64,000 bases of DNA. Source: Daphnia pulex (taxonomy: Eukaryota > Arthropoda > Branchiopoda > Diplostraca > Daphniidae). The stretch spans positions 15,801,001 through 15,865,000 of the forward strand of contig NC_060026.1 in assembly GCF_021134715.1 (NCBI RefSeq). Direction: 5' to 3'. The translations under genes and the position numbers were made by a program. Below, in pieces: positions 1 to 13,000 of this stretch. The notes beneath the pieces were generated by a model that was not told where the DNA came from, did not search any database, and saw nothing but the letters and a program-made list of their open reading frames with translations. The first letter of the stretch is position 1. Each line of letters begins with the position of its first letter.

Positions 1-1091
1 CGAGTCTATCGGAGCGATTCAATTGGAGAATATTTTGGGATCAAGGCCGAAAAAGGAATAAAGAAAACATCTGATTACGTGATACAAATTGGGCGGGGGG
101 GAATATAACAGAAACAATTTGGGAAATAATCCAAAAAAAAGATTGGAGAGGGAAAATCAACACACGATCAGAGAAATTGAACAGGTAAATGACACACACA
201 TACACACACGAACACGATGGGATTTTTTTTTTTAGTTCAGTTTAAATTTGTGGGAGCAGCAAATATTATATAATATGGCCATTGTCAAAGAGGCCCCAAA
301 AAATTCCAAATAGATAATTTTTTTGGGATTTTTCTTTTCCTCTTTTTTTGTTGTTGTCGATAATTGAGTATGGATCAAATTTTTACACGAAATAAATTCC
401 CTCCCTTTTTTCGGTAAATAGTCGAAAAAAAAATGTCCAATAATAAATGTTTTTCAGGGGGTAGGGGGTGGGTATTATCTAAATAAAGACTACGTAAAGA
501 TTAAGTTGTGTAAGTTTGTCTACCGTCATCGACTACGAGCTGCGCGCCAAATTCGAAAAAAATAATTTCAAAAAAATGTTTTTTCAATTTCGCCTCTACC
601 ATTTTTTTGTTTGTTTTTTTCGCTACGACTACGAAGAGGAAAAAGTCAAGAAGAAGGAGAGAAACTACCGTGTCATTTGCGGAGGAGGAGGATATTTGTC
701 AAAATAGCGAAAAAATTAATTCGAGAGTTAACAAGGGAAATTGGAGAGATCGCTTGTTATCCTTTCCGTCTTATCCACAAGTTTCAGATAAGATTAGAAA
801 AATAATCAAAAAATGGTATATGTGTGTGTGTGTGTGGCTTTCTGGTGAGGAGGGTTATAACATTGGCAAATAAACGGAGGGGGTGTAACAAAAAAAAATG
901 TTTTTTCCGACCTTATTTTTTAAATTTCCTTTTTCGTTTTGTAATTTTTGTTGAAAGTTGTGTCTGCAATTTCTTCTTCCTTCTTTCGCTTCCTCAGACG
1001 AATCCCATTTCTTTATCTTTTTATTTGTGACGCAATCTCTTGTCCGGCCGTCATCCGGGGCGATTCTCCTGGCCGTTCATCGTCTTTGTTG
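1..1091 (-). other. Probable 3' UTR and downstream flank of Rbp6
   Basis: This stretch follows the Rbp6 stop codon on the minus strand. It is AT-rich with runs of A and T and short CA/GT repeats. I see no convincing coding frame. It probably holds the 3' UTR, but I could not place the polyadenylation site with confidence. Confidence 0.5.
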
Positions 1092-4000
1092 TTAATGGTA
1101 GCCGTTGGTGTAGTGGGTCGGAATCAGGGTACCCTGCGTGAATGAATTTGACAACAACTCCAATTAAAAAAGGGAGAATAAATTAAATGTCCAGCGTCTC
1201 TCGCCTTGCAGCATCAACTTTAAAAACATCGACTAAACACAATTGAGTGAGAGAAACAATCAACGATCGATGATCGAGAAGAAATCGACCAGCCCCCTGT
1301 GCGCTCAAACAAAACCCAAAAAATAAAAAAACCTTTTTTTTAGTCTCCCAAACAAAAACGAAGATAGGGGGGACGGATCCTGGCCAGCTTTAGAGATTAT
1401 ACGACGTCGGCGACGTTGGCGGAAGAAGAAGAAGAAGCTTGACCGGATCAATGACCCGAAAACGATATAGAGGCGAAAGAACGAAGGAATAGAAAGGACA
1501 AAAGAGATAAAAATAAAAAGAAACTAGTCATCCGACTGGAAGAGAAGGAAGGAAAAAAGGTCCAGTGCCTTTGGCTACATAATAGACGGCCCAGAGAGAA
1601 GAGAAGGAGGGGCGATATCTATTCAGAATTTCTTTTTAGCCCGTGAGCCGAGTCCGATTTGATTAGCGATAATCCATTCCGTCATTCGATCCATCGTCCT
1701 TCCCTTTTTTTTCTCTTCCTGGATGCCTTGCACACATATCATTTCTTCCTTCCCCTTTTCTCCTTCCATCCGCTCGACTTTCGAGCCGCTCGAGCGTGAA
1801 CCAATCCGCACAGCCATCCACCTCCCCCCTATCCTTTACCCCTGCGTGCGTGTGTGTGTGCTGATCAGGCAAAAGACTATTCAACCGACCCCCTCATCCA
1901 CCCACGTCGCCCCTTTTGTTCTCTCTGTCGACTGGATCGATCCCGCCCGGCAATGTCCATCCATCCAAAACCTTGGGAAATTCGGGACAGAAAAAATGTT
2001 TTTTGGGGTTTTATAGTGGGACTCACCCTGGCGAGGGCCGTCTGATGTGATCCGGCGGCTGCAGCGGCGGCTGCAACGGCCGCCGCCGTGTATCCGGGCA
2101 GCGATCCGTCGTAAAGTCCGCCGTCGCCGGCCGGTCCTGGCGAAGCGTTGGGGTTGTGATGGCCGCCGTGACCGTGGCCGCCGAGTCCAGCGGCCAGCGA
2201 AGGCGGGAAAGAGCGGCCGCCCACTTGCGACTGCTGGACGTAACTCTGCGGGTAACTGCTAATCATCGCTGTAATTCACCCAAAATAAAACAAATTAAAT
2301 TCACAAATCAATTTAGAAAAATAAATAAACTGAAATAAAAATTAAACAAATTATTTGTCTAAATAGTTCAGACTTAATCGACATTTAAAAATTATTTAAG
2401 AGCTCTCTATCGACATGACGAAGCGATTTCTGGCCCAGCGTAATTGAAACATATCCAGCGCCAGCCATCGCCAAAAGAGGGAGAAAATGATGAATGGCAT
2501 CAGCGCCGCTAGTCCTACCCAATAGGCCACGCCCCCCAACGGTATCGATAGATAATCGATCCGCGTGTTAAACAGAGATCCCCCTCGTCGTCATGTTCAC
2601 TCTCCTCAGGAGTAGGATATATATTCTCGACCGGGTAGAGGATAGGGGAATAAATATAAATGGACGTTTGTTACATTGCCGACACACACACACGCGACAT
2701 GTAATTTTTAAAAGAGGAAGAAACAAACGATAAATCAATGCGCATCCCCCCCATCAACCAACCAACCAACCAACCACTCGACTCTTTTGTTAATAAATAG
2801 CGCAGAAACGACTAGACTCGAAAACTATTTCCCAGCCAAACAACAAACTCGATGACAAGCAAAGAATCGAAAGAAACAAAAAAGTAAGATGAAATCAAAC
2901 GACTTGGGATGAGAGAAAATTCGATTGCCCGCTTAAGTGGAAAGAAGAAGAAGAACGTGCCAAAAGGAGAAATTAAGAAAATGGGACGGTGCGGTGGTGA
3001 AGTGGCGCGTCGGGCGGAACAAGACAAGACCATGGCGGGGGCCCCATCCGCCATCGGACGCCGAGAGGAAAAAATAAAACACAAGAGCAGCTTCAAGCAC
3101 GAAAGAAGAAAAGAAAAGAAAAAAAGCAAAGCAGCAGCACGTCTTTCACCACACTTCATCCATCCATCCATCCACTTCATAGATCCTTAATGTTGCACAT
3201 AAAAGGAGAGGACTTGATTCCGCATCCATCTCTCAGAAGAAAAAAGGGGAGAAGAAGAAGAAAAGTTGTGTGATGGATCCCCTTCCAAGACAAAACAAAA
3301 AAGAAAGAAACTCGGAGGGAAAACTTTTAGTCGTGAAGCAAAAATCCAAAAGAGGATCGTGAGAAAGATTCAGCTGATAAATCACGAACTCTTCTCGTCT
3401 CTTCTTCTTTTCTGGATGGGAATAGAAGATGAAGAAGAAGAAGAAGAACAATGGAGAGCGTGAATCGAAACTCTGATGATGACTGGAAAATCATCCCCCC
3501 ACCCTCCCACTCGCATGGACAGGAGCGGATCAATCGACGGCCATTGTCTCATCTCCCCGGGAATTTTTTAGTTTTTGAATTTTTGAATTTTTTGAATTTG
3601 GCGGGTGACGACGACTGACGACGTAGATGAATGAGGGGCTGACCTGAACGGCCTGTGTAGGCGTCGCGGAGTAAAGGCGAATTGCCCATGTTAGCGGCCT
3701 GATGAGGATTGTGCTGGTGGTCGAGGTGGTGGTGGTGGCCGCGCGGATGGAAGGCGGCCGGACCGGCCCCGACGCCGCCGTTGTGGTGCCCGTGAGCGCC
3801 CGTGTAATCGTAATACGTGGCTCCGCCGGCTCCCGTCGGCTGGCCGGCACTGGCTGGACCATTGCGGTGCTGCGACACAGAAACTTCGCCTCCGCCGAGG
3901 CCTCCGCTAGTGTTGCTTCCGCCTGCGCCACCGCCACCGCCTCCGCCACCACCTCCTCCGCCACCACCACCTCCAGGACCGCCGACGCCTCCGCCGCCGG

Positions 4001-7000
4001 CCATTCCATTAGCTGGACCACCAGCTCCGGCAGCGGCGGCCGGAAAGTATCCATAACTTGGATAACCTTTGATGCAAAAAGAAAACAAAAATCAAAAATT
4101 CAAATCATAATAAGAAGGAATCAAACTAAACAAAACTAAACCAAACCAAACAAAAACAAAACAAACAACACAACTAATAACAACATAAAATAAAAATAAA
4201 AATTCAGCTCGTGCTTCCTCATCTCTCGCTAGATGCCACAATCACCTATCCATTCCACACAAACCATCACTAGAAAAAGACACAAACCGGACACAGACAG
4301 ACATACACACAGACACATCCAAATGTCGTCAATCAGGATCGAAACTAATTGTAATAGGACTAATAAGAGTGGCACAGCCGAATGTTAAGTAAGTTTAGCA
4401 CATTTTTTGGAATGGAAAAATTAGTTTTTGGTGTGAAATTAAAGTGAAAGAGAAACTATAGAGAGATAGACCGGCAGTGGATCAAATATTATTGACGTGT
4501 CAGGGTTGGGGATGGAGAGTTGGGTGGGGAACTTTCTTGGCCACCCCACCACCCCCCTATATCCTGCTTCCTTCTCTCCCACACACCCCCACCTTTGACT
4601 CTCGACTGTACGTATCGATTAAACACATTTCTATGGGGGGGAGAGTATATATATAAATGTAAGGAGGCAAAGCACACAGAGGCGGCGGCTCCTGGCTCCT
4701 TGTGTACGTGTCAACACGAGCCGCATCGGAAATCGAACTGAGGCAAAGAAAGAAGAAAAAAGTATTGGCCCAACTTTTTTCTTCTTCTATTCGGGGATCA
4801 TCGGAAAATCTTTTTTCCATCAAATTCAAATCGCCAAGTGCTCGAAAATGTTTGACTCTCCAGAGATGAAATAAATAAATCCCCCCATCCCCGTTTCTCA
4901 TTCGACACAGTCCATTTGGTCTACATTTTCTACAAAAAGGAGCAGCAGGAGCAGCAGAGAGGCCCCCGAAAAAAAATCATAATAATAAAGAAGAGGAAAA
5001 GAAATGGGGAAACGGAAGGCCCTTCCGCACTTCCTGCACAACAACACACGCGCCAACAACCGCCCAGACACGGAAAGAGAAAAGGGAGTTGAGAGTGAAG
5101 GGTGGGTGGGTGGTCCAATCATCATCATCCAAAAAATAAGCCAAATGAAAAAGAAAAAGAGTTTTTCTTGGTGGGTGTGTTAAAAAGTTGGTAGCAAGTT
5201 GTTAGATCACTCGGACGGTGATGATTTCTAGACGTCACGCAACAACAACAAGACGACAACAACAACAACAAGCGCCTTCTAGAGGCAAATCGATCGAGGG
5301 AGAAACACAACTAACACCTCGCCATTATTATTATATCTTGGAGGAATCAGGGGTGAAAGATGTATCAAAAAAAGAGTGTTAAAGCATTCGCAGACTAGAT
5401 TGCAATTAGATTTCGTTGTTCTATCAACAACTATTTTTTACCCCCCGACAGCTCTAAAAACTGTACAGGGAGGGGGGTCAGTGTTATTCAACAAATTCGA
5501 GTAAAAAAACAATAAAACCTGTTCTCTATCAAATAAAACAGACACGACAGACACAAAACACAAAAATAATTATTCAAGAAAAATAGAAAAACTGGTTGGG
5601 ATGTGTCTGCTGTTCTGAGTAGCGGGAAATGATTTTTATACTTATGCAAAAATTTCACGGTCGTTCCTCTCTGGCGTCTCTTTTGTTTTTGTTTTTTGGT
5701 TTTTGGTGGAGGGAAATTTGACTTGTCAAAAAGGCGTCCAGATGTTTCCAACATTTTATTGGCGCCCGGAATCGCATCAGTTGTTCGCTGTGCATTACAA
5801 TCGAAATTCCCGCCTCTTATTTTTTAAAACCAGTTAATAATTACAAAAATTTTGGGATTTTTATTTTTTTTTAGACAAATCAAAATGTATTGATTATAGA
5901 ATTAAATTTTTTTTCCTCATTTTCAAATTTTCTTTTTTTTTGTGTTGGCAGAAAAAAATTGTCACAGTTCGTTTTTGGGGGGTTGGGAGATTGGGGGTGG
6001 GGGAATCTATATCTTTTCTAGAAATGTGGGGGAGGACTCCATATAAAGACTCCAAGACTAAACAATGACTAAAATCATCAGCAACAATTTTTGAGATAAG
6101 AAGAGAAAAAGGATAAAAGATGATGAAATTTGTTTTAAAGATAAAAAGAATTTTTAAAGATAAAAAGGTTCGTGATGTGAAATTTGTAAGTGATATTATT
6201 ATTTCGACGTGCAAAAAAAATGGTAGGGGGGGATTGGCCAGCCAAAAAAAATCGCATTTATTTCCACCCCGTCGATCCAATTGAATTTAAGAAAAAAAAT
6301 CAATTAAAAAACTTTTTTGTGTCTTTAAGTTGCTGTTGTTTTCCTCTCCCCCCCGGCACAACTTCCTTGCCCGTGTTTGTGTATCTGTCTGTACGCCTTT
6401 TCTTTCTCGCAGACGACAACGCCGCAATGCAGATAACAGTGTCGTCGTCGTCGTCGTCCTCTGTGTGTGTGTGTTTTATCTTATCCATCGGCCGACCTCA
6501 CAACACACACACACACTTGCCCCTGCCGCATTTCCATTATTTCTTACACACCCCACACACACAAAATCAAAAAAAGATGATAGTGGCTTTTGTGCCAACT
6601 GTGTAACACACAAAAGTGAAGCGTGACCCCCAGTAAAAATTCTTTGGGGTCCGCGTAATCTTGTAAAAAAAAAATTATTTTAGTTTTTGAAGTTGTGTGT
6701 GTAAGTGTGTGGGAAACCCTTTTTTTGTGTTTAATTTTTTCAATTTTTCTTGAGCAACATTAAAAATATATTTTTCCATTTCAAAATGAAATTCAAAAAT
6801 AATTGCACGCCATTTTCACCGGTTTTTAATTTTGTTTCGACTCCTTCACTGAAATGTTCTGTTTCCAATTTTTTCAAATTTAAATGACAACTCGATTCGT
6901 TTTTATTTGATTATTTTACAAACCCCCCCAATGGACCCAAACAAAAGTTTCTATTTTTCCTACTACAATCCAGGGAGTTGATTTCAAAATGATCGGATGG

Positions 7001-10000
7001 ATTTGATTATATATATATATAATATATATACGTGATTCAATTAGAATTATTAAAGATATATTAGACAAAAAAAAAATTGATGAGACACGGCTAACCGATA
7101 TCAATACGGTTTGGCGGTGAGTCTTTTTTGTTTTTCTCTCAACTGTCAAATTAATCTGTCGTCATTTCCTTGGTAGTAAATTTTGTTTTGTTTCAAGAGA
7201 TTGCGATTGGGTGTGATGAATTCGGTAGAAATAATGTCTAATTAAGTAATTATTAGTCGAAAGAAGCTCAAAAAGGAGGGGGGGGGAGACACACACTGAA
7301 CGATTAAATTGTTGTTCTAACAGCTCGACTATAACTTGATTGTAAAATTAAAAAGAAGAATCCAAAATGAACATTTGGACTAGGATCTAAATTCGATCGA
7401 CTACGAGAGACTATATATGTGTTAAGAGACACACACACAACTTTTGTTTAAAAAAAAAAGACGCTAAAATCCCGACGGTTTCTGAGAAATGGCCATTTTG
7501 AAAAAAAGGAGAGGGAACTGAAAATCGAAAAGAAGGAAACATGATGATCAGTTTTTTAGAAGGGGAAGGAAGCAGGAAGGAACTAGATCCATCCGTCGCG
7601 TGAAAAAAATGTGTCAACGGGAACAAAGTTTGCAGGATTTTTTGTTTTTTTAAATCCAGCGGATGGGGGGCAGTAGTTTTGGGTTGTGTGTGTTATACAA
7701 CAGCAGAAATTGAAAGAAGTTTTGGGCTTTGATTTTATTTGGTTTAGGATCGTCGTTGGAGTCGGATGGCCGGTCCCGTCGCAGGCGGAGCAGCACGAGA
7801 CACCAGAGTCAAACCTAATTGTTGTTGTTGTTGTGATTGTTGCAGTGCGAATGAGGAGGAAAGAGAGAAGAAGAGTGGGGAGAGAGAGAAAAAACACAAT
7901 CACCAATCAAAAAAGAGAAGAAGAAATCAAAATCAGATGGAAAGAATGTGGAGAGAGAGAGAGAAAATAATCGACGGATGTGATGATGGATTTCGATACA
8001 ATCACGTTCCTACAACATCCGACCATCGTTCACCTTTTATCTCTTCCGGTCAGAACAAGACATTGATATCATGGAAAGATTTTTGTTGGGGGAGAGAGAG
8101 AGAAAAATAAAAGAAGGAAAGGCATTTTTTGGTGGGACGTTTAAAAAGTAAAAAAGAAAAAAGAAAGAGAAAATCATCCAGAGGTTGGATTGACCAGTCC
8201 CAAGCTGACCAGGTCGCCCAATGGCGGCAAATGATGGCGCGGGTGCCCGTGATGATGCGGACCGGCTGCGTCGCCGACGCCGGCCGATGAAAGCAAACCG
8301 ATCAAACCTTTTTTTGTGTTTTATTTTTCGATCGATTGCAATTTTGTTTTTTATTTTGTTCGTTGTGCAAAGGATTTTTTTTTCGAGGGCAACAAAAAAA
8401 TTAAAAAAAAAAAAAACGAACGCGGGAAAAAAAAGAAGAAAAAAAAACACACATGAGAAAAATTGCAACCGAAAATTCACCAATAAAATAATCAATTATT
8501 TCGGGAATGGGATAAAAGAAGAAGCCACAGAAAAATTCCAAAAATAAAAATAAATAAAAGAAGAAAAATCCCCCGCGGCATTCGCAAAGCAAAAGAGGAT
8601 CAATGACGGGCAAGAGAAGAAGAAGAAAAATCAATTCCACGTTATTCATGCCAACTCCCCCCACCCAAATGTGTCTGTGTGTATCAACCCCCGTGAGGCC
8701 CAGTCTCTTTTCATTTCTCTTCCACGGGAATCCTTTTTTTTTCGATTCCGATTGAGGATTTCACACGACCGGGGCAAAAATAAAAATAATAAAATACCCC
8801 ACCACCGGAAGAAAAACCCCCTTTCACTCTTCACTAGCGGTTGACGCACGCCGGAATGAGAAAAAAAACACCAATCCCAAATCCTACCCAGCCTACCCTC
8901 CCTCCCGAATACAAACAACTTCAATCTTAATTTTGGGTGTGAAACTGACACGGCGGGAAATTCAAAATGTTTTTCTTATTGACGACAATTTTTCGAAAAA
9001 TATTTATCTTAAAAAGCTTATCCAATAATTTCTAAATCAATCAAAAAAGCAAGGTCGTTTAATATCGAGACTTACCGGCTGGATAAGGCAGTCCAAAACT
9101 GGCGTAGCCCGGGTAACCACGTCCAGCGTAAGCAGCGGCGTAGGCAGCTGGTAGTCCTGGATGACGTCAATGTTTCATGAATAGAAAAAGAAGAAAAGAT
9201 TCGGTTAGAATTTCGGCCCACTCTCTCCATTTTCCCATCGGGATGAAATACAATTGACAGAAATTTGCATAATCAATCAGATTGACCCCCGTCCCTTACC
9301 TTCTTGCAGTGCGCCCAAGGACCAGACCAAATCTGTAATAAAGAGAAGAAAAAAAAATGGATGCAAAAAAGAATAACGATTTGGTTATCAAACATTCCAA
9401 AACAAATTAAAACCAAAAAATTTAAATGAACACAATTTTTTTTTTTCAAAAATAATTAAAAAAATTTAAATAAAAATTTAAAAAAAAATTTCAACATTTT
9501 TGTTGAGGGGAGTTGGGAAACACAGTCACACGATTCGGTTCGGTTACAACACACATAAGAATCTCTAAGAGAATCTTTTGGGGTCTATTTGACGAAGGGC
9601 TAATCCCCATCTTTGATTTTTTGATCGGCGATTTTCTTCTTCTTTTTTTTGATTCCGTTTTTCATCCGATCCGTGTCAATAAAGTTCCGGAGGGAGAGAG
9701 TGTGTGGGAGGGAATTTGAAAAGGGGAGAGAGATAGAGATAGAAAGAGAGAGGACTATTTGCTATTCTACAGTGAGTGTAGTCAAAGAGTTGCGTACAGA
9801 GAGGCACAGTTTATTAAACTATCTGAAGAAGTCTGCATCAGTACAGAATGAGAGATTGAGTTCGGCGGAGTTGAACCGGAATGACAAAAGGCGGAAGATT
9901 CCGCCCATATCAATCGCGACCACGACCCCACAACCGACTCGGACTAAAGTCTCTCGGTCAACTACTACGATCCAACAAACAGAAAATGAAATTCCATCTT

Positions 10001-13000
10001 TTTTTATTTAGTTATTATTATTATTATTTGGCGGTAATCCATCGAAATTTTTACGTGAAAAAGAATTTTTTTTTAATCTTCCATTTTCTGTCCGTTTTTT
10101 TAATTAAAAATTAATATGCAATTTTTTTTTGTTCGACTCTAAATTCTGAGCAACTATTTTCGGACTAGAGGTTTTGTTTTTTTTTTGTTTTTGTAGAGAA
10201 ACTGTCTGCATAAAGTTGTTGCATTTGTAGGGAGAGAGAGAGAGAGAGAGAGCTGGTGTGGCTGGACCAATTGAATTAGTTGGTAGGTCAATTTGTTCTC
10301 GTTACAAGGTCGGGAGGAAGAAAAGGGGAAAAAATTGATTTTGGCCACGATTGACTACGATCTGGAATTTTGACTAGTTGTTTTATAGAGGGGGGACAGC
10401 AGAAAAATGGGAAATTTTTAATAATTTCTAGAAATTTTAAAAAAGAAAATGGGGGATTTTTTGGTGCAAGCCAACATCGCGTTATTTCAACTCTCTCTGA
10501 ATTTTTTGGTGTTTGTTTTGTTTCTGCTTTAAATGTCTAAAAAGAGTCGCATTCAATAAAACACTCGACATACACCACAACAAGAGACACAACGAATCCT
10601 ACAGCAGCAGCAGCAATTCACGTTTTATGTATCACCTTTTTTTTAATTTAAATTTTGTTCAACTAAACTTTCCGACTTTTGCTCGCTCGCCTAAGTAAAT
10701 TAGCCTAAATAAAAACCTGACGACAACACGGCAAAAGAATTGGTATTTTTGTGGGTTGTTGCTCTAAGGCCTAAAATGATTTAAGTATACACGAGTCCGT
10801 TAATAAATCATCATGTGTCTCTCTACAAATATATATATATGCACACAACAACAAAAACACACACTGACTGTCAATTTTGCATGTTTTTTAAAAAATCATT
10901 ACATGATCTCTCTGCGGCTAGGGAGAAGCAATAAGGGAGAGGAGGAAGATTCTCAATTAATTTTGTGTTACCAAACTATTTTTTTAAAAAAGAAAAACAC
11001 CTTTTTTGAATTAAGTTCAAACGTTTTGTTCTGCGGTTAGAGAGAACACTAAAAATAGATGTATCACACTATCATCTAAAATGACACGACTAGGAAGGAG
11101 GAAAAATGACTAAATTAATTTGTCGACTATCAATTCAATACAGTAGGGAAGTGAAGAAGATAGAGGAGGGTTTTTGACTTAAAAAAATGTTCGTTTTTTG
11201 TTGGAAGACTAATTTTTTCTGGTGGAAATAATAAAAATAGAAGAAAAATTGGCATTTCAATTCATTTTTTGGTCTGTGTCTGTGTGTCAAATCTCAACCG
11301 ACAACAAATCACTAAGTTATATGAATAGATAGATATATCAGATCTGCATGTTAATCGAGTCCTACTATACTGTCCTAAAAAATAGATTAAGTACAACTAC
11401 AATCCATTACGTAAAAGCCGAGACAAATATTCAAAAATGAAAATACTAAAAAAATACACGGCCGACCGACTACTACACCCACCGTCAACCCCAACAACAA
11501 AACCAGAAAGATCCTTTCTCTCTACTCTTTCCATCCTAAATAATTTTCACACACACATACTGGCCGTCTCTTTGTGTCTGGACGAAAATAGAACTCGCAC
11601 AAGAGCGGGCGCCCCACCCACCCCTTGCCGGCCCAGTCACAACTGAGGTGATTCTCTCCTAACTCTGTCGAATGGCTTCCGAAAAAAGCAAACACGCAAC
11701 GAAAATTTTTTCCTCTGAACCTGCCATCCCTCATGTTATTGCATAGACATTATTTCTTTTCTTTTTCCTGACTGACAAAACAAAAGGGAGAAGATGAGAA
11801 TAGAGCGGAAGAGAGAAGACGACGAGCTTCTTCCGCCTCTACTTCTTCCGAAGCGCCAAAATAATCCAAATCAAAACGAGAAGAGACTAAAGCTCCTAAG
11901 GCAATCCAACTGGTCCTACATTATTCTTATTCTTATTATTACATTATCTTTTTCTTTAAGTAAGTCTGGTCCGATCATTTGACGACACGAAATGATGTGA
12001 ATTTAGCAGCTATTTGATCACCTGGCTATTAAAAAGAGAGAAAAAGGAGAGAAAGCGACACATTTGGCAATTTGATTTGTTGCGTTCGATGTTTTCGTTT
12101 AGTTTGAAAGTTTTTAGAAGAAAATTTGAAATAACTCCCCCCAGATATAAGAAACATTGACCGAAAAAATTTTTCTAAAAATTAAAAAAAAGTCGATTGA
12201 GAACAAGACACGACAAACAACAAAGTTTTGAAGTGATCACCAGTTTGGTCTCGGGCCCTACGACAAATTCCAACCATTTTTTTTTTCGTTCTTTTTCAAA
12301 AATTTTGTGACATTGAGAGATTCTATTAAAAAAGAAAAATCAAAAATATTTATATGTGTTTATGTATATAATAATTATATCAAAAAAGAGACTCGGAGCT
12401 TTTCGTTATCCTATTAGAAGTTGTTGACCAGAGTCTGGGGGGGAGGAGAGATTCTTTTCATAATATTAAAATAGATAATAATAAAGAAAGAAAAGGATAA
12501 AAAGGTATCGGTGTGATGCGGTATTTTTCTGCTGACGTCAAACGGGCCCAAACGGCCACACACAATTAACGTCAAAACTCTTTTCTTCTTCTTAGATCCC
12601 TGGACATTTTTTGGCACTCGGTCCGACTAGATACCAAACCATTTTCAAACGTTCACTCCCGATATTTCGACGAGCGCAAAAAATGTCAAAATGAAAGTTA
12701 TTCCCGATCCTGACTGACTCGACTGATTTTTAAAAAAGACAATCACTTGGCGTGTCATTTTTCTCTTCCTGCGGATTTGGTTTGTGCTGTGTGTGTGTGT
12801 ACGGAGTGCGGGAGATCATTGCGCAAGAAGGGCAAAAAAATTGACGTGATTTTGGTTTGTTTAAAGACCAACTGGGACGGGATAAAAGCCCTCGAGGCCG
12901 GCAAACGACGACAAATTGAGCTCGGCCAAACCGGCCGCACCTCCGCCGACCGATCCAGCCCCGCCAGCACCAACACCTCCTGCACCGGTGCCGTTCACGA

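Larger units (their letters stand above)
4067..9075. other. 5.0 kb Rbp6 intron, microsatellite-rich
   Basis: AT-rich intron with many CA/TG, GA/CT and AAG-type runs, and an alternating AT tract near 7005-7030. The only coding-like islands are 8174-8307 and a weaker one near 7742-7815. Confidence 0.55.

Noticed and set aside
3530-4139. Several open frames overlapping the Rbp6 exon 3644-4066 on both strands
   Set aside because: They are shadows of the poly-Gly exon, whose GC-rich repeats keep other frames open.
6430-6580. Repeats that might suggest a CRISPR-like or satellite array
   Set aside because: They are plain CGT and CA microsatellites with no spacer structure, in a eukaryotic intron.
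7742-7815. Possible further alternative Rbp6 exon on the minus strand
   Set aside because: In phase and GC-richer than its surroundings, but very short and with an acceptor lacking a pyrimidine tract; not strong enough to list.
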